Notes under the pieces: generated by a model | The model's database searches: none | What the model was told of the DNA's origin: nothing | The model's input: only the letters and a program-made list of their open reading frames with translations | Made by a program: the position numbers and the translations under genes | Source of the DNA: Bacteroidota bacterium | Lineage (GTDB): Bacteria; Bacteroidota; Bacteroidia; Chitinophagales; Chitinophagaceae | NCBI GenBank assembly: GCA_026391455.1 | Contig: JAPLEH010000020.1 | Coordinates: 1-52,967 of the forward strand | Direction: 5' to 3' | DNA length: 52,967 nt | Shown here: piece after piece, positions 52,744 to 52,967 of the stretch | Layout: each line of letters opens with the position of its first letter | How positions within the stretch are numbered: the first letter of the stretch is position 1

Positions 52744-52967
52744 TCAATTAAAAATCCGCATAAGCAGTTTTCTGTTGCAAGGAAAGTTCCGAACTCCCGT
52801 CCGCCGCGGCGGATATGAGCCACACGGATTGAATGGTTCCTTTCCTTATTTCAATTAAAAATCCGCCTTCGCAGATTTCCGTTGCAAGGAATCGTCGAAC
52901 TCCCGTCCGCCGCGGCGGATATGAGCCACAGTGACTGAATTCTTCCTTCCATGCTTTCAATTAAAAA
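52744..52967. repeat. About 107-bp tandem repeat array running off the window end
   Basis: The word tcaattaaaaa occurs at 52744, 52851 and 52957 (spacing 107 and 106). Each unit holds the same 35-bp core (52790-52824 and 52896-52930), within which tccgccgcggcgga is a perfect 14-bp palindrome. The rest of the unit varies. Two full units and the start of a third are visible. Small ORFs read through it in different frames, because the period is not a multiple of three. I do not consider them genes. It is not a CRISPR array: the core is a tandem element with partly related flanks, not 25-40 bp spacers between repeats. Confidence 0.85.

Noticed and set aside
52748-52960. Small ORF through the terminal repeats on the minus strand
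   Set aside because: Its composition follows the repeat and its frame shifts between units, because the unit is not a multiple of three.
52744-52967. CRISPR array
   Set aside because: The period is about 107 bp with a related sequence in the supposed spacers, and no cas genes are present.

Overview
The window looks like chromosomal DNA of a Bacteroidota member, most probably a Chitinophagaceae relative. Signs are a type IX secretion (T9SS) C-terminal sorting domain, a DAHP synthase fused to chorismate mutase, OmpA with thrombospondin type 3 repeats, a DUF4954 protein, Bacteroidota-type promoter motifs (TTG, 18-20 bases, TAnnTTTG), and almost no Shine-Dalgarno sequences. No tRNA, rRNA, CRISPR array or prophage was seen.

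Layout. 1-138 is the end of an IS630-family insertion sequence that appears to have cut off a secreted TIG/FG-GAP protein (120-3044). 3126-5777 holds a solitary fusA with a long leader. 5777-11489 holds a cupin protein, a small secreted protein, an OmpA-family porin, an L,D-transpeptidase and a divergent D-Ala-D-Ala dipeptidase. 11190-19770 is one long minus-strand aromatic amino acid operon: leader peptide, pheA, aminotransferase, tyrA, a frameshifted 2OG-Fe(II) oxygenase gene, aroF-chorismate mutase, aroB, aroA, aroC and a DUF952 gene. 19784-24717 holds a DEAD-box helicase, a small lipoprotein, an ECF-like sigma factor overlapping a membrane-anchored trypsin-like protease with an anti-sigma-like N-terminus, and a nucleotidyltransferase. 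24778-30224 holds a PLP enzyme, lipB, rluD and secreted proteins of unknown role. 30818-34996 is a surface-protein pair with six 258-bp tandem repeats. 35375-52593 is mostly housekeeping: def, ruvX, ubiA-like, a SpoU methyltransferase, a MuiA-like protein, mutS, CHRD and SET proteins, mgtE, glmS, DUF4954, der and era. The window ends in a tandem repeat of about 107 bp.

The most striking finding is upstream of pheA. A perfect Bacteroidota promoter is followed seven bases later by a 27-codon leader ORF whose codons 10-17 read FYFYYFYF. Next comes a GC-rich hairpin with eight T residues, and then pheA. Leader segments can form mutually exclusive 1:2, 2:3 and 3:4 pairings, as in classical transcription attenuation. 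This would put the Phe/Tyr branch and most chorismate genes under control of charged tRNA-Phe and tRNA-Tyr.

Other notable points are an in-frame palindromic element inside aroC, the 2OG-oxygenase frameshift, the sigma/protease pair, several apparently leaderless genes, and a set of intergenic repeat types.
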